Shown here piece after piece: positions 15,830 through 26,632 of a stretch of 64,000 bases of DNA. Within the stretch, counting starts at the first letter, position 1. Every line of letters begins with the position of its first letter. The DNA is from Xestospongia bergquistia (taxonomy: Eukaryota > Porifera > Demospongiae > Haplosclerida > Petrosiidae). The notes below the pieces were generated by a model. The model was not told the origin of the DNA. It made no database searches and worked only from the letters and a program-made list of their open reading frames with translations. The stretch spans positions 1,116,001 to 1,180,000 of the forward strand of contig OZ014424.1 in the NCBI GenBank assembly GCA_963965975.1, in the 5' to 3' direction. A program made the position numbers and the translations under genes.

Positions 15830-16313
15830 AGCCAATGAGATTTGTTATCGTAGCCAGGGTCTGGATTTGTTAGACTTTGCTAAGACATCTCACTTATCCT
15901 AAGCACAAGTACAAGCTTACAGTACAGTCACTAATAATAGAATACATTTGCTATACAACACCTAATAAACATAGTCCATCCATTTATGGCATTGGTTGTA
16001 ATCTTTATAATACCATCAAAATATATTTTGATTGTTAAGTTCAGTATTATATTCTATTCTGGCAGGAAAAACTAACTTCTAGTCAAGTCAAAATGAAATT
16101 AAAGAAGATCAACAAGAGGAGTTCCAGAAGAAAATAGAAATGGCAATTGTAGAAATTTTGATGAACTGGCTTTAGCGGTCAGTTAAACCTGTAATTCAGG
16201 CACTATATATGGCAAAATCATCAAATCAAGAATTTGTGATATTACTAGACTTAAAAGAACTTAATTATGATGTCACTGTTGATAAACACTACTACATAAT
16301 ATAAACGTGCTGG
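15830..16313 (+). pseudogene. FMO pseudogene relic 1
   Basis: Decayed FMO pieces in order: a GxG-like start with GACTTTGCTAAGACATCTCAC, then ACATAGTCCATCCATTTATGGC (HSPSMA), CTAGTCAAGTCAAAATGAAA (SSQVKMK, the PSQEEMK region), and a C-terminal end LNYDVTVDKHYY near 16262-16300. Large internal parts are missing and several stops interrupt it. Confidence 0.8.
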
Positions 16314-16775
16314 AATTATGATTGTGCTTTTTTAATTTTTTTTTATTAACTTTAAATATTATCACAATAAAATTGAAAACATTGAAAGAGTGACTGTTAT
16401 TATCAGAAGTTTCACATTTTGTTATTATTAGTCAATTATATATATATATATATATTTATGTGTTTAGGAACACCTTATTTGGACAACAATAGTACTGCAA
16501 GTTGACATAGTCTGCCGTTTAGTAGCTACAGGTTGATCTAGTGCTCTGTAGTTATTTTAGCAATGAAATTATCAGTCTATGGCTTTGAGTATAAATTATC
16601 ACTCTATGGCTTAGGATTATGTAAGTGTTTATATAAGTATTTGATTATTTGTCTGGAAATGCTACTGACCCTTACAGGAGTTACCTTTAATAGAACATAC
16701 CAAGAAATGCCATCACTTCAGACTTTCTTTATAAAAGAATACTAGATTCGAATAAACCCTTTAAACACTTTATTC
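16314..16775. other. Gap upstream of FMO 2
   Basis: AT-rich sequence with a (TA)n tract near 16437-16455. It holds short open frames without recognisable similarity. It presumably contains the FMO 2 promoter; no clear TATA or initiator was identified. Confidence 0.5.
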
Positions 16776-18245
16776 ATGGATTCAACTGTCAAGCCATTAA
16801 GGGTTGCAGTCATTGGTACTGGATTCGCGGGACTTTGCTCCTTGAGACATCTTACTCGATATCCACTTCAATTCAAGGTACAAGCTTATGAACAGACTAG
16901 TCATATTGGAGGTATGTGGGCCTATACTGATAAAACTGGTCATGATGATAAGACTGGATTACCAATTCATAGTAGTATGCATCACAATTTGAAGTAAGTA
17001 ATATAATCTGTCAATGATAAATTAACCAATGTCCTTACCTAGAACTAACTTACCCAAAGAAGTAATGAGGTTACCTGATTTTCCATTTGACTCCAGTCTA
17101 CCTTCATTTGTCCATCACTCTGATGTCTTACATTACTTGGAACAATATGCTGAACATTATCAACTCTATCAATATATACAGTTTTATTCTCAAGTAAAGA
17201 GCGTGACTCCTAAACCAGGTAGATCAAAACATTAATAAAGTGATGTTAATACAGGAATAGTTATAGATTTAAACACATCAACATTTGACAATGTATATTG
17301 GGAGATAGACATTAAACATGTCCTCTCTGGCACAGAGAAGAAAGAACAGTTTGACATAGTATTAGTTTGTAATGGGTAAGTTACATCCCCCTCCTTCGTC
17401 CTAAATCCATCAAAATGACTGTATTTATTTTGTTCTACAGACATTATTTCAAACCTTACCACAATATTTTTGGTTTGATGCACTTTAAAGGAAGTATAAT
17501 ACACAGTCATGAATACCGTGTACCAGAATCATTCCAAGGACAACATGTTCTTATAGTTGGTGCTGGTTATACAGGAGTAAACATCTGTCTTGAAGTAGCC
17601 ACTAAAGCTAAACAAGTCTTACTTAGCCATCGTAAACAACCAATTAGACAACCATTCCCTAGAAATATTCACCAAATCAAAGGAGTTGCTGGTATTCTGG
17701 AAACAGGTTCTATACAACTAGATAACGGAGAGATACTTAAAGAAGAAATTAATAGCATTATACTATGTACTGGATTTGACTACCAGTTTCCATTTTTAAC
17801 TCCAGAGTGTGGGATACAAATCAGTAACAATAGAGTACATCCATTATATAAACATATTGTTAACATAGTCCATCCATCTATGGCATTCATTGGACTTAAC
17901 TTTATTGTAGTACCACCTGTCTGCTGTTTTGTTCAAACACAATACTATGTCTCTGTTCTCCTAGGAAGAGCGAAACTTCCTAGTCAAGAGGAAATGAAAC
18001 ATGAAGAAAAGGATTTGTTTCGTATACAAGTAGAGAAAGGAATTAAAGAGAGACATACTCATTTATTAGGTGATAATCAGTGGAGTTATTATAATGAGTT
18101 AGCAGAACTGGGTCAATTTGAACCACTTAAACCAGTCATTCAATCACTATATGATGAGGTGGTAAAGTTAAGGAGTCATGATGCTGCTACTTATAAAGAT
18201 ATTGACTATGAAATCATTGATGATAAACAATGGCGGAGAAAATAA
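16776..18245 (+). CDS. Flavin-containing monooxygenase 2
   Basis: Exons 16776-16993, 17043-17218, 17255-17375, 17441-18245; 439 aa. Paralogue of the enzyme at 7.7 kb, same predicted reaction. Motifs: VIGTGFAGL (FAD), TNLPKEVMRLPDFPFDSSLP, FKGSIIHSHEYRVPE (FMO signature), IVGAGYTG (NADPH) and LCTGFDYQFPFLTP. The last 190 residues are almost identical to FMO 1 (for example RVHPLYKHIVNIVHPSMAFI, then ERHTHLLGDNQWSYYNELAE), pointing to recent duplication or gene conversion. All introns are under 70 bp. An extra intron splits the region that is a single exon in FMO 1. Nothing looks broken. Confidence 0.93.
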
Positions 18246-19100
18246 AAATGTCATGATACATTTATGACACTTACTGATTAGTAGTTCTTATAAATTATTT
18301 TTTTCTTATTAATTTTATTACAAAATTAACAATTGATATTTAATTAGAATTAATACCTTTATACCAAATTATTAACAATACTTACTAAACATAGGTTAAC
18401 AATTTTACACTTACTACTTAACTTAGAACTTACTAGAACTGACAGATGTTAGTATTGTACCAGGAAGATAAGGAAGGTATGTGTGTTTAACCAATCTGTT
18501 ATAATACTTACTAAACATAGTATAATAATGTTAGAGCTATCAGAGGTACTACTCTTACTTAAAATGTACTGACAGACCTTATTGTACCAGGAATGTAACA
18601 CTTTGGGGTGAACCATTAGATTAATTTACATGTAAGAATACACAGAGACTGTTCAGCAGTAAAATAGTATCCTAAAAATTGTATTCTTTAGAATAGTCTG
18701 TTATAAAAGAACTACATTACACATCAATGTATTTAGTCTATCAAAACATCGGTATACCTACTATAATGCATTAATGTACCTAGTATAATGTATAATCAAT
18801 ACATATACTATATCTCTATATGCACACACATGTAATACTATACTTAGAACAGTTTATATAAGTAAGAGTTACATCCTTAGAATAGACTATTACAGGAAGT
18901 ATGGTATAGTTGCTTAGAAATCATAACAGCAGACTTGGATGCTTAGAACAGACAGCTCAGTGTATATATTAAAGAGAAAATGTCTATACCTGAGCGTAAG
19001 AGTGTTCTTAGAATAGATAACATTAGAGGTAACATGATTGTATGCATATCTGAGTTTACAAGTGTTCTTAGAGCAGACTCCTACAACCAATGGTCATGTT
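18246..19100. other. Gap without recognisable gene
   Basis: AT-rich sequence with loosely repeated phrases (TACTTACTAAACATAG, CTTAGAACAG, GTACCAGGAA). No long open frame, no structured RNA seen. Confidence 0.5.
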
Positions 19101-19104
19101 TTAA

Positions 19105-19494
19105 ATATGTTTTAACATAGTCCATCCATCAATGGTCTTTATTGAACTTAATTCTTTAGTGGTACCTTCATTATGTTGTGATATACAAGTACAATATTAC
19201 ATCTCTGTTCTACTAGGAAAAACTCAACTTAAAACTTCAGAGGAGATGCTAAGAGAAAGTGAAGATCAAATAAAATTAAAGAGAGGATTTAAAGTGAGAC
19301 ATGTTCATGCTCTTGGATATCATCAATGGACATATTACAAAGAGGTTGCTGAACAAGGCAAATTTGAGCAACTAAATCCAAAATTCCAGCTGCTATATGA
19401 TGAAGTAAATAGAGAACTTGAAATGTTACTATATATAGACAATTGGACTATAATGTTGTTAATAGTAATTATATTGGTATGGAAAAGTGGATAA
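19105..19494 (+). pseudogene. FMO pseudogene relic 2 (C-terminal part)
   Basis: Open over about 120 codons starting in the HSPSM region: ELNSLVVPSLCCDIQVQYY, VLLGKTQLKTSEEM, HALGYHQWTYYKEVAEQG, LNPKFQLLYDEV. It matches the last third of the two intact FMOs but has no upstream exons, no FAD or NADPH motif, and a replaced C-terminus. Confidence 0.85.
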
Positions 19495-19736
19495 TAGCAC
19501 CACAAATGTACTGATAGTATTCTATTAACAAAGTCTACAATTTTATATTTAATAGATATAGTATAATTTAACAATGTAATTGTTCTTATTCATTATTAGA
19601 TTACACAGCAGACTGCATAATTTGCATAATTCCAATTGACGAGGGCAACATCCTTTAAGTTTCAATAGTTAACAGAGTCACTGATATGACAGCATTACTA
19701 CAATACAAAACATACCTCATCAAATACTTGTTCATT

Positions 19737-20290
19737 ACTAAGTTTTATAATAATATACTAAGTTTTTATAAGGGACTGTCCTACCTTATAGTTTATTTGG
19801 AAAAGACTTTATACCTTAGGACAGATTTATCATTAAGTGTATACAGCTAAGTATACCTACAATAGAACATGACATTGTACCTATGTATGAGTAGGACTGG
19901 TTACATGAGATTAATTCTGTGCAGTAAGTATATTTATTTATTTTGTTTTAATTCATTTATTTAATTTTCAAAGTTCGTAGCATCAAATCTACATATGTGA
20001 ACAGTACATTCAACAGCAATCAATATACACTGACTAATACAGACCACATATACCATAGATACTATTAAATCACCATATTTCTGTAATGGTGAAAATACAG
20101 GATGTGGTTGTCATCTTAATTTGATCTACAAGTCACTTGACAGCCCAGTTATTAACATAATTTCATGTTATGAAAACTATGAATAATGTTAATCAATAAT
20201 ACATCACATGGTCTAATAATATTCACAAAAATACTAAATAAGGCAAGACTAAGAATTAACAAGTACATATATGGAAGTTACTATAATACA
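19737..20290. repeat. Duplicated upstream block, copy 1
   Basis: Strongly similar to 26047-26575 and partly to 32699-32885. Shared phrases include ACCTTAGGACAGATTTATCA, TGAGTAGGACTGGTTACATG and CATATATGGAAGTTACTA. Copy 2 leads into Death-domain gene C; this copy leads into an FMO relic. Confidence 0.85.
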
Positions 20291-20679
20291 GAAATAGTTA
20301 CAGATCTAAACACATCAAGATTTGACAATGTATATTGGGAGGTAGACATTAAACATGTCCTCTCTGGCACCAAGAAGAGAGAACATTTTGACATAATGCT
20401 AGTTTGCAATTGGTAAATTACATCCATCTCCCTACTCCTCATTTCATCAAAATGACTGTATTTATTTTTTTCTACAGAGATTATTTCAAACCTTACCGCA
20501 ATATTTTTGGCTTGGTGCACTTTAAAGGAACTATAATACATAGTTATGAATATTGTGTACCAGAACCATTCCAAGGACAACATATCCTTATAGTTAGTGC
20601 TGGCTATACAGGAGTAAACATCTGTCTTGAAGTAGCTACTAAACCCAAACAAATCCTACTTCAAGTTCTTTGTGAGTAG
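20290..20679 (+). pseudogene. FMO pseudogene relic 3 (exon 3 and part of exon 4)
   Basis: Contains a good copy of FMO 2 exon 3 (TDLNTSRFDNVYWEVDIKHV) and the first part of exon 4 (FGLVHFKGTIIHSYEYCVPE), with an intron of matching size. The NADPH motif is altered to IVSAGYTG and the sequence stops soon after PKQILL. No exons 1 or 2 on this side. Confidence 0.88.
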
Positions 20680-20959
20680 GCTTATTACTTTTTGTGTAGA
20701 TGGTTACCATGTGTGTGCCACATTGATGTCATCAAATGATGTAAATGATTGTTTCTGCTCTTAACATATTATTATTGAACTCGTTAATACAATACTATAT
20801 TTACAGTTATGGTATTATGGTATATCTTTTTCAGCCACCAATATTCATTGTCCATAACATCTTAGTCCAACTGTTTATAGATAGTGATATTTCAAGTTCT
20901 ATATTTACTTCATCATACAACAGCACAGTGAAGTTACTACTAACGAGTAAAGTCTAATA

Positions 20960-21310
20960 AAGGACATAGATGTGTTGACTATGTTGACAATATGTTTATA
21001 TAATGGATGTACTCTATTATTAGTGTCTTGTAGACCACACTCTGGAGTTATAAATGGAGACTCCACTTCCCAACATTTAGTCAACATATACTTAATGTAG
21101 CCATTCTTGTGCTTCATATGACTTGTTGATACTTAATACAAAGGATTAAGGAGTCACTCTCTTTACTTGAGTATAAAACTGTATATATTGATAAAGTTAA
21201 TAATGTTTAAGTAATGTAAGACATCAGAGTGATGAACAAATGAAGGTAGACTGGAGTCAAATGGAAAACCAGGATAACACATTACTTGTTTGAGTAAGTT
21301 AGCTCTTGAT
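20960..21310 (-). pseudogene. FMO pseudogene relic 4, inverted
   Basis: On the minus strand: exon 2-like sequence (NLLKQVMCYPGFPFDSSLPS region, about 21310-21165) and, at lower coordinates, a later segment (ESPFITPECGLQDTNNRVHP, about 21070-20965). The middle is deleted. Opposite orientation to all other FMO copies shows an inversion in this cluster. Confidence 0.85.
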
Positions 21311-22311
21311 AGATTGGAATAAAGAAGAAACTAACAATATACTTGTTGTTGACTTCCTAGTCTTGGCCCTAGCTGCAGGCCACTTATCCAGGCAAGGAAA
21401 ATGAACACACTTTAATATACACTTTTACTACTTTATGTTCACATAACATATGTACCTTAATACTTGAAATTAGTATTACTAAAGATTCAAAAGAAAAAAA
21501 AGAAAAAGTAATTATATGTACTAATATCTTGAAAACTATGTCAATTTCAAACCTTTAAATCAATCATTTGGAAAGAAGGGAAATCATACCACATGAGTTA
21601 TCAGTGAAATAACAGTTAAATATATTGTCTCCTAAAAGAAGTGTTACATTTTGTTTTCAATCTAAGAGGTTTTGTAGCAATGGTATAGTCACTAATAGTA
21701 TATTGGAAACATTGACGATGATGTTATCATTTTATTTTGATTATGAATATCTAATTAAAATTTATATTAGTCATTACATCATCATCCAGTAATTAAATAA
21801 TACATGTATTGGTACTAATAGTCTTACGTACCATGTCTATTCTGAAGAGAAAGGTGTGGAATGTGAGATTTAACTTAGTAGAATGTTATTACTTGATTGA
21901 TGATTAAAGTACTTACTATCATAATGTGTAAAAATATATCAGTAACACATAATATGTTTTTAGTGTATTTATAACAAGAGATACCATTTTACATATTTGG
22001 TCAAAATTATAACATTTCTCCATCCACTAACTGAGTTATACTATGAATAATATTGATCAGACTTCACATGATATTTATACTAATATTCATTGTTCTCACC
22101 GTTATTAGTCAAAAACACTGTACACGTGTCAGTTTTAAAAATATATTCATAATAATTATTGCCATATAAAGAACCTAAGGTTATTCAATACATAGTTGTC
22201 ATTGATAACCATTGCATTGTCATAGCAACCAAGAAAAATATAAGGATCAAGCTACTGCCGTTAGGTGTCAGTTACATACACTGTAAATTAATTGTGTCAG
22301 TAGATCCTGCT
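21311..22311. other. 1-kb gap upstream of Death-domain gene B
   Basis: AT-rich, no recognisable coding sequence, no strong repeat. Presumably holds the promoter of gene B. Confidence 0.45.
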
Positions 22312-24672
22312 ATGTCTGGTAAACCAAAGTATGATCAGTTAATAGAACTACTAGATACTCTAGTCGATTGGCAAAAGTTTGGTGCTTTCTTACCTGGAAT
22401 TGAGAGAGAAGACATTGAAGTAATTGAACATGAAAGTAGTAGTGTTGACCAACAAAAAGCTGCTCTTTTTGCAAAATGGCTTCGTCTTCATCCTGAGGCA
22501 TCATGGGATGATGTGCTGTCTGCTTTAGCAAAGTCACGAGAATATACTTTAGCTTCAAACGTATACCAAAACCTTAATGAAGTGACAACTTCAAGAATTG
22601 ATGTACAATTACAAGGTATTATAGATTTAAGATTACTTTGTTTTGGAGAAAGAAGACATCCAAACTACTCTACCATATCATACCATACATTCTGTAGATG
22701 ATGATAAAATATTAGTGGAAAAAGAAGAAGAAATACAGCAATTGACCAGGAAGAAAAGCAGTGAGCTATAGTTCTGTAGTGTATAATGATTTCAATATGA
22801 TTATATAGCTATTGATAAAGCATTAGTAGAGAAACAAGAAGAAATAAACCAGGTGAACAGAGAGAAAGAAGGTATGCCATATAATTATAGATGTTTATAC
22901 CGTGTATGGTTTGTTCTATAGCTATTGATAAAGTATTAGTAGAGAAACAAGAAGAAATAAACCAGGTGAACAGAGAGAAAGAAGGTACACCATATAATTA
23001 TAGATAGTTATACCAAATATGGTTTGTTCTACAGCTATTGATAAAATATTAGCAGAGAAACAGGAAGAAATAAACCAGTTGACTAGACAGAAAGAAGGTA
23101 AGGTATAATTCATATATTATTATTATTAATACAGTTATGTTTTATAGATAATGATAAAGAATTAGCTGAGAAAAAAAGAGTAATGCAACAGTTGGCCAGA
23201 CAAAAAGAAGGTGAGTTACAATATTGTTATTAATATAGAAAAAAAACCCTAGATATTCGGGTAAGGTAATATAATGGTAGGATTTATGGTATTATTCACC
23301 AAACAAAACTTTTATTCACCAAAATTCAATATATTTAGTTAGTACAACTATCATGGCTACATGTAATGCAAAATAATGAAAGCCATTAAGATGATTCTTA
23401 TAATAACTCTTGATATACAAACCACATTTAGACTCCTTACAACACTTAGTAATATGTTGTCCAGGCCTAAAAACTCCACTTCTACTCTAATACAATCTGA
23501 AGTTGTGTAATACATCTGTCAGCATTGTAATCCCTCTTACATTAACCAAACAAGCAGAAATCTTCATCAATGCATGAAATAATAGCAGGGGCTATAAAAT
23601 ATACTTGGTATTTCCACCAGACTTAAGATGACCATGTTTGCCACATGAGACATAAGATTCACTGAGAGAATTCCACTATCTTAGCCCACCATTCTTATCT
23701 TTGGCAAAGATACATCTGAGAATCATGGACATTTACAACAAATGCTGTTCCAACAATCAAGAGCAAGGTCCTCTCCCTCAAATTTATCTCATGCTCCAAG
23801 CAAAAAATGCAACATGGTGTTTTGGAAGCTCAGGCTCACCCATAACTCCCTGTTACCTTAGTATATATAGCCACTGATAATAATAGTTGTTCTAACTACT
23901 GAACAATTTTGAAAATAAAATTTTTGTTCGATTTGTATTACTGTAAATCCTATTAATAGTACATATTTAAACATGTTGTGTTACTACTTATTGTATAGTT
24001 TATTCATTTATTGTCATGCAAAGAATGCTTTGTAGTTGTGGTGTATGTGGTTGTGTGTTTTTCATATTATATAAGACTTACTGTATTCTCTTTGTTTTAT
24101 ATATAGGTGTCAAATGGCATAACGATAGTATTGCTCTTGTTGCACCTAGTACTGCAGATTGTGAAGCTATAATGAAAGAATTGAAGCAGCAAAAACAACA
24201 GCAACCAGACAAACATTGGTGGATTTACCTAAAATCATCCCCTCCCGACAGTTTATTTAAAATTTTCCATAACCTTAATAACTGTCTAGTGAAGGGATTA
24301 AGTATAACTGACTCTCCATTTGATACCAATTCTGCCTCTGAATTATCTCAAGCTCTTAGTAGTAATAAAACGATTCAACTTTTGCAATTGTCCTCTTCTC
24401 CCTTCCTACCTAATGGTCTGGAAATGTTGAGTAAATCTGTCTCTACTAACACTACACTCAAGAGATTGTGGTTGTGGGATATCAACAGTATTTCAGATGA
24501 AGATGCACCTTCTATTATTGAAATAATATCTAATAACAAATCATTGGAGGTGCTGCATCTTCACTGTCCAAACATTACACCATTCAGGAGAGAACATATC
24601 TCTGAAGCACTAGCTAAAAACAATACTATGACTGATGTATTAATTAATGGTCATTTTCTTCGTGGAAAGTAA
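22312..24672 (+). CDS. Death-domain gene B: short Death-coiled coil-LRR protein
   Basis: Exons 22312-22615, 22698-22760, 22809-22871, 22922-22984, 23035-23097, 23148-23210, 24107-24672; 394 aa. The first exon encodes a Death domain about 80% similar to that of gene A (MSGKPKYDQLIELLDTLVDW). Five coiled-coil exons follow, each exactly 63 bp and each flanked by phase-1 introns; three of them share the core VEKQEEINQVNREKE or a close variant. The last exon encodes RI-type LRRs (LQLSSSPFLPNGLEMLSKSV) and starts VKWHND, matching the equivalent exon of gene A. Modules X, Y, ankyrin, the second Death and the CARD-like unit are absent. The last intron is 896 bp and could hide further small exons. Likely an adaptor or decoy relative of gene A; function not shown. 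Confidence 0.78.
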
Positions 24673-25245
24673 CACACAGCAATTATTGTACACTTATTAA
24701 CAGTATGTGTGTGGTAAACTAGATATAGATTTGCTAATTTGTGTTAATTTGAGTAATGTATTTTATGATTGTGTTAACTATTTGTTATTAGATCAGTTCT
24801 TTCAGTATCAATGTTCATTGTTATTTAATAATGCTCTTCCTTGTATATCTTTTGTTAACCTTTGAATTGTCCTTACGAGGCCTCCTTGTATTTATATTTA
24901 TGGTAACTTTTAGCTAATATATTTCTGAGTGTTCAGTACATGACAAGACATGTGTCACTGTTATACATTTAAAAAAATTATTCACACACATATAAAGTGC
25001 AACAGGATATAAAATAGCTTCAAAGCTAATACAGTTTGTATCAATCTCATGTTTAAATATGGTAATATATTACATGTTTAAATATAATTATATATATAGG
25101 TATGTTATAGGTAGGTAATGGATAAAAGCTGAATAAAGTGTAGTTGAATTAAAATAAATAAATTATCTGTATTGGTCTGCACCCAACTAAGATGATTCCA
25201 TAACAATATGTGTGAGGTGTAAAATGAGTAGAAATATCTATAGTT
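24673..25245. other. Gap downstream of gene B
   Basis: AT-rich sequence without recognisable gene; ends at the first LINE relic. Confidence 0.5.
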
Positions 25246-25500
25246 GTCTTTACAACTGACTGAACAAGTAGCCCATGTTCCACTCACCCAAAGCCATTCT
25301 AAGTTGAAATTTTTGAACATCTTCAAGTAATTTTTTATCTTTAGAAGTGCATGGATCCTGAATAAGTGAGGTATGTTCAAGATGAAGTTGGATGATAAGA
25401 GGTATAAAGATAGAGCAATGAGTCAGTTCCAACATTTCTATATAACTGCCTGTTACAGTCCCTTTTCCCTCAGTGAAGCAGGTAGACATGTTATTCAATT
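25246..25500 (-). mobile_element. LINE (non-LTR retrotransposon) relic, C-terminal fragment
   Basis: Minus-strand translation contains GSYIEMLELTHCSIFIPLII and QDPCTSKDKKLLEDVQKF, the pattern P-x(4)-D-x-x-L-L-E-x-V-Q-x-x found after the reverse transcriptase of LINE elements. Short, with no upstream domains. Confidence 0.7.
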
Positions 25501-25684
25501 AGTTTGTTGAGAATTGTAAGCAATGAGAAGGATCAGCCCTCATTGTAACAGTGCATGAATGGTTCCAACTCTTGGAATAAAAACATTTTGGTTGTTTTTT
25601 TATTAAAGGAAGGCTTTTTACTTGGTTCCACATCAGGTGTTAATTAGAAAGTTAAATTTTAAAATAAATTCATAAATGTCTATC

Positions 25685-26046
25685 TGATTGTACACAGTGT
25701 TGTACTAAATGGTACAAAATCTACTAGTTTGCTGATTCTTTCTGGTGTGCCTCAAGGGTCAGTTTTAGGACCATTATTTTTTAAGTTACACATAATGATC
25801 TAACTTTTTTTCATAAATGATCTAACATTTTGTTGTGCTCAACAAAATTAAGCAAAAATATCATAATTATTTTATTTTGTACAGGCAGTTATATAGAAAT
25901 GTTGGAACTGACTCATTGTTCTATCTTTATACCTCTTATCATCTAACTTCATCTTGAGCATACCTCATTTATTTAGGATACATGCACTTAAAAAAAATAA
26001 AAAAATAAAAAAAAGATAAAAAAGATAAAAAATTACTTGAAGATGT
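25685..26046 (+). mobile_element. LINE relic with reverse-transcriptase motif, inverted to the preceding one
   Basis: Around 25700-25790 the + strand encodes VVLNGTKSTSLLILSGVPQG followed by SVLGPLFF, the typical RT motif GVPQGSVLGPLLF. From 25884 to 26046 it carries a copy of the same C-terminal segment present at 25303-25452 on the opposite strand, forming 150-bp inverted repeats. Stops and an A-rich stretch show it is dead. Confidence 0.8.
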
Positions 26047-26575
26047 TACTAAGTTTTATAATATACTAAGTTTGTATAAGGGATTGACCTACCTTGTAGT
26101 TTATTTAGAACAGACCTCATACCTTAGGACAGATTTATCATTAAGTGTATACAGCTAAGTATAGCTACAATAGAACATGACCTTGTACTTATGTATGAGT
26201 AGGACTGGTTACATGAGATTAATCCTGTGCAGTAGGTACATTTATCTATTTTGTTCTAATTCATTTAATTTTCAAAATTTGTAGCATTAAATCCATGATT
26301 GTCAACGCTACACTCAACAACAATCACAGACCACATCTCAGACACCTTTAAATCACCCTATTTTGTGACATAAGTGAAATACAGGATGTCGTTGCCATCT
26401 TAATTGATCACAACAACAACAGTTATTAATGTAATATTCATTGTTATGAAAACTATGAATATGTTGACCCACACGTGCACCATGACATGATCAAATAATA
26501 TTCACAAAAGTACTATATAAGGTAAGATTAAGAATAAAACTAGTACATATATGGAAGTTACTATTTATACTCACT
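26047..26575. repeat. Duplicated upstream block, copy 2
   Basis: Matches 19737-20290. It ends about 60 bp before the start codon of gene C and contains TACTATATAAGG near 26511, a possible TATA element for that gene. Confidence 0.85.
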
Positions 26576-26632
26576 GGTTATCTTGGCAACAACTCTGTTC
26601 TGATAGCATCTTCTATAGTTTATTTCAATTCA

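Noticed and set aside
20745-20957. 70-codon + strand frame
   Set aside because: It is partly the antisense of FMO relics and has no similarity of its own.
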